Shown here piece after piece: positions 57,418-64,000 of a stretch of DNA of 64,000 bases; positions within the stretch are counted from its first letter, which is position 1, and each line of letters begins with the position of its first letter. This DNA is from Alcanivorax borkumensis SK2 (GTDB lineage: Bacteria > Pseudomonadota > Gammaproteobacteria > Pseudomonadales > Alcanivoracaceae). Made by a program: the position numbers and the translations under genes. The DNA lies in contig NC_008260.1 of NCBI RefSeq assembly GCF_000009365.1, positions 2,196,001 through 2,260,000 of the forward strand. Direction: 5' to 3'. The notes beneath the pieces are model-generated. The model ran no database searches. It saw only the letters and a program-made list of their open reading frames with translations, and was not told the origin of the DNA.

Positions 57418-58380
57418 ATGTCGATCATCCTCCGACGCCTGGTCATGGTCACCGCTTTGCTATTCAGCACCAGCCAGACGCAAGCCTGGTCCTGGTTGGG
57501 AAAAGACAAAGACACAAGCTATGCAAACACTCGCTACCCCATTGTTCTGGTGGGCGGCCTCATTGCTTTTGATGATATTGCCGGTATCGATTATTTCTAC
57601 GGTATCGCTGATGATATGCGCGATTACGGCGCCGAAGTCTACGAGAGTAATGTAAGCGCACTACAAAGCAATGAATACCGCGGTGAAGAATTAATCATCC
57701 AGATTGAAAATTATCTAGCCGTCACAGGTGCAACAAAAGTGAATCTTGTCGGCCATTCTCAAGGGGCGGGCACGGCGCGATATGTTGCCGCCGTTCGTCC
57801 GGACATCATCGCATCGGTCACCTCAGTGCACGGTGAAAATCGTGGAACTCCTGTTGCTGACATCCTTCGCGGGTTGATACCGCAAGGCAGTGCAGCGGAA
57901 GAGCTCGCAGACATGGTTGCCAACGGGTTTGGGTTCCTATGGGAGTTAGCATCCGGGGGGCCCAACGCAAAGAGTCAATCCACCAAAGCGGTGCTCGTGG
58001 CGTCAACCACCGAAGGCATGGCCGCGTTCAACCAGCGCTACCCTCAAGCCATGCCCACCTCCGCCTGCGGCACTAGTGGTGAACATGCGGTCAACGGAGT
58101 GCGTTACTGGTCTTGGGGAGGCACAGGTGTGCGCACCAACCTACTCGATCCCTTCGATAGTGTATTGGTCACCGTCACCCAGTTTGCCTTCTCATCTGGG
58201 GTTGAACATGACGGCGTGCTGCCCCTGTGCGGTATGTACCTTGGCAAACCCATTCGACATGACTATCGCCATAACCATGCGGATGCTATCCGCCAGCTGT
58301 TTGGTTTGCTTGGCTGGGAAACTGATCCCAAAACATTATATCGCAACCACGCTAACCGCCTGAAAAATGCAGGACTTTAA
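57418..58380 (+). CDS. secreted triacylglycerol lipase (Pseudomonas family I type)
   Basis: A 320-residue lipase. A signal peptide (about 1-23, SQTQAW) leads to an alpha/beta-hydrolase with oxyanion region YPIVLVGGLIAFDD (about 40-53), nucleophile Ser114 in VGHSQGAG, and acid Asp about 265 in EHDGVLP. The catalytic His is about 287 in HNHADAI. Two Cys near the C-terminal third (about 219 and 271) fit the family disulfide. It is probably secreted by type II after folding by its foldase, encoded 56 bases downstream. It hydrolyses long-chain triglycerides. Confidence 0.92.
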   Translation: MSIILRRLVMVTALLFSTSQTQAWSWLGKDKDTSYANTRYPIVLVGGLIAFDDIAGIDYFYGIADDMRDYGAEVYESNVSALQSNEYRGEELIIQIENYLAVTGATKVNLVGHSQGAGTARYVAAVRPDIIASVTSVHGENRGTPVADILRGLIPQGSAAEELADMVANGFGFLWELASGGPNAKSQSTKAVLVASTTEGMAAFNQRYPQAMPTSACGTSGEHAVNGVRYWSWGGTGVRTNLLDPFDSVLVTVTQFAFSSGVEHDGVLPLCGMYLGKPIRHDYRHNHADAIRQLFGLLGWETDPKTLYRNHANRLKNAGL

Positions 58381-58436
58381 CAAGCATTCCCTCAGAGGGT
58401 CGCTCTTTACAGGACCCTCTGCATTGAGTCTGAGTC

Positions 58437-59447
58437 ATGACACGAACATTTGTTCTACTTATCGCAATAGTGCTCTCAGCTAGCAGCTTATTCTGGGGCT
58501 TTCAGCACCTAACTGCTTCCCCTCTTCCGCTACCCACAGCGAGTAACACGAACACCCAAATCAGCACCACTTACACTGCCACAATTGAAGCGGGAAGAGC
58601 AGCTAAGCAGACGCTAAATCTAGCCCAAATGCTGACAAATACTTCGTTAGCGGGCACGCAAGTCCCTGGAAGTCTAACGATCGATGCCCTGGGCCGCCTG
58701 ATTCCAGACAACCACAGCAAAGCTGTCATGGATTATTTCTTATCTTTGAGTGGAGAAATGCCTGACGCGTCAATCCGCAGACTGCTGGAACACTGGGCCC
58801 GACACAACGCGGGGCAACTTGCCGCCGCTGACTTGCTGACACTGTTTGATCAATATCATTATTATCGGTCCCGATTAGCTAACAGCGATTACGCCGCACA
58901 TTATTTGAATAAGAACAGCGGGGATATTCGCAACAAGCTTGAACAACGACAAAAACTGCGCAATGACACATTTGGGACCGATATAGCTGCAGCTTTGTTC
59001 GCAGATGAGGACCGCTACGATAGGGTCAGTTTGCAGCGCAACCAGATCCTGACATCGCGTCGTTCTGAGAAAGAAAAGGCTGACGCCCTGCAAGAGCTTC
59101 GCAAGGCGCTACCCGAAGCCTTGGCAAAACAACACCAGCGGCAGTACGATTTGCAACGCCTCACAGCCCATGAGCAATCCATAAAACAACAAGGCGCTAA
59201 TGCCGCCGATCTCTATGCTTTCCGCCAACGCCAATTTGGTGATGCTGCGGCCCTGCGTCTGCAGGCGTTAGATGAGCAACGTACCCTTTGGCAAAGTCAG
59301 TACCAGAATTACGCGCGACAGCGAGACCAGATCAATTCCGCAGCCATAGACATTGCGGACAAACAGAAGCAGTTACAGGCTTTGCGTAGCAGATTATTTA
59401 CCCACAGTGAACAACAGCGTGCAGCCGCGTTAGACCGTATGCAATAG
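58437..59447 (+). CDS. lipase-specific foldase (Lif, lipase chaperone)
   Basis: A 336-residue steric chaperone anchored by an N-terminal helix (about 4-23). The Lif signature RxxFDYxLSxxGE appears as SKAVMDYFLSLSGE (about 93-106). A long helical domain with many Gln/Arg wraps the lipase (about 130-335). Its only known partner is the cognate lipase, which is the gene just upstream on the same strand. The signature is slightly divergent (Met for Phe). Confidence 0.9.
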   Translation: MTRTFVLLIAIVLSASSLFWGFQHLTASPLPLPTASNTNTQISTTYTATIEAGRAAKQTLNLAQMLTNTSLAGTQVPGSLTIDALGRLIPDNHSKAVMDYFLSLSGEMPDASIRRLLEHWARHNAGQLAAADLLTLFDQYHYYRSRLANSDYAAHYLNKNSGDIRNKLEQRQKLRNDTFGTDIAAALFADEDRYDRVSLQRNQILTSRRSEKEKADALQELRKALPEALAKQHQRQYDLQRLTAHEQSIKQQGANAADLYAFRQRQFGDAAALRLQALDEQRTLWQSQYQNYARQRDQINSAAIDIADKQKQLQALRSRLFTHSEQQRAAALDRMQ

Positions 59448-59557
59448 CCAACATAGATAGAAGAAACATCGTCAAACTAGCTCCTTGCGGTTGTTTCGCT
59501 GAGACCGTCTGAGCACGGTAAAAATAATCCCATTCAAGCTTTCCCTCTATCACAACC

Positions 59558-59583
59558 ATAAAAAAGGGCCGCTAACGCGACCC
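59558..59583 (-). terminator. intrinsic terminator of the formamidase-FmdB operon
   Basis: Read on the minus strand, GGGTCGC pairs with GCGGCCC (one G-U pair) across a GTTA loop, followed by six Ts. It is 38 bases past the fmdB stop. A second small hairpin (GTTTTAC with GTAAAAC, 59594-59611) lies between. Confidence 0.75.
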
Positions 59584-59621
59584 GCTAAGAGAAGTTTTAC
59601 TGCCGTAAAACCCTTCAAACC

Positions 59622-59951
59622 TTAATGGCTAATCATCCATGGCCTGGCTGACGGAAACATCTTGTTGCCTTCAGCGGTATAGAATAGCTTGGACTTGCGC
59701 TTGTGATGACAGCAGCCTTGATCTTTTTCTGAATGCTGATTGCCTTGTCGAGGCTCATGCATCGCCTTCTCATTACGTGCAATGGCCTGGCGTTTTTCCG
59801 GGGCCATATCCAGCACCTCTGGGGGCACCATAATCACCCGCGCTGACAACGCACCACAGGTCGGGCACATGGCGCAATCACCGGAAGCCTGCATGGGAAC
59901 GAGGTCATGGAACAAGCCGTGCTCAACACATTTATAGTCATAAAGGGGCAT
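59622..59951 (-). CDS. FmdB-type zinc-ribbon protein
   Basis: A 109-residue protein beginning MPLYDYKCVEHGLF, the FmdB/CxxC_CxxC_SSSS start. A second pair CAMCPTCG is at about 25-32; together they form a zinc ribbon. The tail is His/Cys/Lys-rich (GCCHHKRK). FmdB proteins accompany formamidase or acetamidase genes and were proposed as regulators. The ATG at 59951 has AGGAG upstream; it is 17 bases from the formamidase stop, so cotranscribed. Confidence 0.88.
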   Translation of the reverse strand: MPLYDYKCVEHGLFHDLVPMQASGDCAMCPTCGALSARVIMVPPEVLDMAPEKRQAIARNEKAMHEPRQGNQHSEKDQGCCHHKRKSKLFYTAEGNKMFPSARPWMISH

Positions 59952-59968
59952 GATCACTCCTGTATAAA

Positions 59969-61198
59969 TTACTTATCTTTCGATAATGGGATGTCAACAC
60001 TGCCGGCCACACTATGCTGTGGACCATCCATACCCGGCTTAATATCAAAGTCGAAAATATCCGTTGGCAACCAAAGAGTGGCACAGGCATTGGGCACATC
60101 CACTACGCCACTAATATGTCCCTGGACAGGAGCACAACCGAGCAAAGCATAGGCTTGAGCACCCGTATAACCGAATTTCTTTAGGTACTCAATCGCATTG
60201 AGGCACGCCTGACGATACGCCACATGCACGTCTAAATAATGCTGCTTGCCTTGTTCATCTACAGAGATACCTTCAAATATTAAGTAATCGTCATACTTGG
60301 GCGCCATAGGGCTGGGCTTAAAGATAGGATTCTTAATTCCGTATTTTTCCATACCTCCTTTAATGATGTTCACCCGTAAATGGATCCAGCCAGCCATCTC
60401 AATGGCTCCACAGAACGTAATCTCACCATCACCCTGGCTAAAATGCAGATCCCCCACGGACAGCCCCGCATCCTTCACATAAACGGGGAAATAAACCTGC
60501 GAGCCCCTCGACAAATCTTTAATGTCACAGTTACCACCATGCTCACGGGGCGGTACGGTACGGGCGCCTTCAGCAGCAGCTTGGGCTTTCGCGTCACCGC
60601 TTAACTTACCCATGTGCGCCGTATCAGCATAAGGTAAGTTAGCCAACCCAGGAACACGATCAGGCTCGGTATCGTAAAGTGCTTTTTCCCGGGTGTTCCA
60701 CTCTTCAAGCATTTCCTTCGACGGCAAACAACCTATAAGACCCGGGTGAATCAGGCCGGCAAACTCCACGTTGGGAATATGGCGGGACTTGGTGAACATA
60801 CCATTGAAATCCCAGATGGATTTCTGAGCTTCAGGAAAATGTTCGGTAAGAAAGCCACCGCCATTTTGCTTGGAAAAGAAACCATTAAAGCCCCATTGGC
60901 TTTCATCAAAAGTGCCGATATCAAGGATATCCACCACCAGAAGATCACCGGGCTCGGCGCCTTCGACACCCACAGGTCCGGTTAGAAAGTGCACCTGAGT
61001 CAAGTCGACATCACGAACATCGTCAGCACTATCGTTATTCTCGATCTGCCCACCCGTCCAGTCATGACATTCCAAGATAAAATCATCACCAGGCTTCACC
61101 ATTTTCGCCATGGGGATATCCGGGTGCCAACGATTATGAACGTTTTCGTTTTCGTAAGGCGATTGTTTCAGGTCAATCTTGATAATCGTTTCAGCCAT
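59969..61198 (-). CDS. fmdA: formamidase (FmdA/AmdA family)
   Basis: A 409-residue amidase that hydrolyses formamide to formate and ammonia. It matches the FmdA_AmdA family along its length: HNRWHPDIPMAKMVKPGDDF (about 21-40), ECHDWTGGQIENNDSADDVRD, VFVDILDIG-like, and the GGNCDIKDLSRGSQVYFPVYVKDAGLSVGDLHFSQGDGEITFCGAIEM region (in parts). It differs from the nitrilase-type AmiF. The start at 61198 has AAGGAG eight bases upstream. It is placed just downstream of an rRNA operon on the same strand, from which a terminator separates it. Confidence 0.93.
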   Translation of the reverse strand: MAETIIKIDLKQSPYENENVHNRWHPDIPMAKMVKPGDDFILECHDWTGGQIENNDSADDVRDVDLTQVHFLTGPVGVEGAEPGDLLVVDILDIGTFDESQWGFNGFFSKQNGGGFLTEHFPEAQKSIWDFNGMFTKSRHIPNVEFAGLIHPGLIGCLPSKEMLEEWNTREKALYDTEPDRVPGLANLPYADTAHMGKLSGDAKAQAAAEGARTVPPREHGGNCDIKDLSRGSQVYFPVYVKDAGLSVGDLHFSQGDGEITFCGAIEMAGWIHLRVNIIKGGMEKYGIKNPIFKPSPMAPKYDDYLIFEGISVDEQGKQHYLDVHVAYRQACLNAIEYLKKFGYTGAQAYALLGCAPVQGHISGVVDVPNACATLWLPTDIFDFDIKPGMDGPQHSVAGSVDIPLSKDK

Positions 61199-61530
61199 AA
61201 TCAAAGCTCCTTAGCGAATCATTTAGGTCGAGTGGGCATCAACACGATCACTATTAATGAAACCTCCAAGGACAACCATGAGTTAATAGCACAGCACACC
61301 TACGTCATTTGACGTAGGTGTGCTGTTAACAAACTAATGAAGCAGGATATAAAAGCCCGCTAGGAATGGCATCTATAGGTATGCGGGCCCTCCGCTGAGG
61401 ATAGCCTACAAACAGAGCGTGACAAGAACGGTTGGGGAGCGCCTAAAGCACTGGTGACGATTGAGTGATTCGGGTGGGGCTTGCATCGATGGTTATAATT
61501 TGATTTTAGGCTGCCCGGACAGGCGCCAAT
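61199..61530. other. intergenic region between formamidase and rRNA terminator
   Basis: No gene. It contains the 36-base perfect inverted repeat at 61291-61326 and the start region of the formamidase transcript. I found no sigma-54-type promoter for the formamidase gene here. Confidence 0.5.
61291..61326. repeat. perfect 17-bp inverted repeat
   Basis: ACAGCACACCTACGTCA (61291-61307), a TT spacer, and its exact reverse complement (61310-61326). No T-tract follows on either strand, so it is not a standard terminator. It lies about 93 bases upstream of the formamidase start; an operator for that gene, or a stable RNA hairpin, are the options. Confidence 0.8.
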
Positions 61531-61566
61531 AAAAAAACCCCCGCCACTGACGCGACGAGGGTTTTT
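61528..61566 (-). terminator. rRNA operon terminator
   Basis: On the minus strand, AAAAACCC pairs with GGGTTTTT after a GC-rich loop region, and a run of seven Ts follows. It sits just past the 5S gene, the expected place for the rrn terminator. Confidence 0.8.
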
Positions 61567-61578
61567 CTGTATTTAAGA

Positions 61579-61696
61579 GCCTGACGATGACCTACTCTCG
61601 CATGGGGAAGCCCCACACTACCATCGGCGATGTACTGTTTCACTTCTGAGTTCGGCATGGGATCAGGTGGTTCCAATACTCTATGGTCGTCAGGCA
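61579..61696 (-). rRNA. rrf: 5S ribosomal RNA
   Basis: The reverse complement matches bacterial 5S rRNA: it opens TGCCTGACGACC, contains the conserved CCATGCCGAACTCAGAAGTGAAAC in loop B/C, GCCGATGGTAGTGTGGGG, and closes with GCGAGAGTAGG then GTCATCGTCAGGC, which pairs with the start. Length is about 118 bases. Confidence 0.95.
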
Positions 61697-61898
61697 ATCT
61701 GGTTTGGTTTTCCTGATTAAATCAGGAGGACCAAATAGGTTGCCTTCCCGGTGTTTTACCTAGGTAAATACTGCACACCGGCAAAGCCAAATTGGGTAAC
61801 GAGAAGTTTGCTATTCAACTGCAAGGTTAGTTATCTCTCACACCGTATCTTTGCGTTACCTGGCGATAAGCCGAGTAACTGCTTTGGTGTTATATAGT
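61697..61898 (-). other. 23S-5S intergenic spacer
   Basis: About 200 bases without a tRNA gene. It holds an inverted repeat near 61702-61735 (TTGGTTTTCCTGAT with ATCAGGAGGACCAA, G-U pairs allowed) and the palindrome TTTACCTAGGTAAA near 61757, likely processing signals. Confidence 0.6.

Positions 61899-64000
<2,102 letters not shown>

Noticed and set aside
61506..61697. Minus-strand 63-residue ORF across the 5S gene
   Set aside because: It is inside the 5S rRNA and its terminator.

Overview
The window is dense, single-copy chromosomal DNA of a gammaproteobacterium at moderate GC. Gene content and order (rhlB, OmpW, a lipase with its foldase, and a leuS-lptE-holA...proA-nadD-rsfS-rlmH-mrdA-rodA-mltB-rlpA-dacA-dat-ybeD-lipB-lipA run) are of the Pseudomonas/Oceanospirillales type. 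An Alcanivorax-like marine bacterium is my best guess, but that is inference. I saw no phage, insertion sequence, CRISPR array or tRNA gene.

Layout. 1-13.5 kb: mixed housekeeping and envelope genes: an SDR fragment, a DUF938 methyltransferase, rhlB, glpE, ompW, a PIN-PhoH ATPase, two peptidase-like proteins, a TorF-type outer-membrane protein behind a sigma-54 promoter with an NtrC-like site, and a Sco1/PCuAC copper pair for cytochrome oxidase assembly. 13.5-22.5 kb: the miaB-phoH-ybeY-corC-lnt block (tRNA modification, rRNA maturation, lipoprotein acylation). It is interrupted by a rhomboid-like protein lacking the catalytic residues and by a convergent zinc-finger membrane protein. 22.6-28.7 kb: a sulfide-oxidation cluster of persulfide dioxygenase, sulfide:quinone oxidoreductase, SulP, a DUF442 sulfurtransferase and a second SulP, lying between lnt and leuS. 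29.5-48.7 kb: the conserved leuS to lipA block (translation, LPS transport, DNA polymerase III delta, NAD and proline synthesis, rod-shape and peptidoglycan enzymes, lipoate synthesis).

48.8-57.0 kb: PBP4-like peptidase, NlpE-like lipoprotein, an ExbB-ExbD-ExbD-TonB operon, a ZIP-type transporter, and mpl-DUF2214-ubiX on the minus strand. 57.4-59.4 kb: secreted lipase and its steric foldase. 59.6-61.2 kb: formamidase plus an FmdB-type zinc-ribbon protein on the minus strand, preceded by a perfect 17-bp inverted repeat. 61.5-64 kb: the 3' end of an rRNA operon on the minus strand (terminator, 5S, spacer, about 2.1 kb of 23S), running off the right edge.

Working picture: envelope biogenesis dominates (Lnt, LptE, MrdA/RodA, MltB, RlpA, DacA, DacB, Mpl, TonB system). 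Metabolic side modules handle sulfide detoxification, formamide nitrogen and extracellular lipid. The least explained items are the pseudo-rhomboid/zinc-finger pair inside the lnt block, the sigma-54/NtrC-controlled outer-membrane protein, the long inverted repeat before formamidase, and the structured leader of proA.
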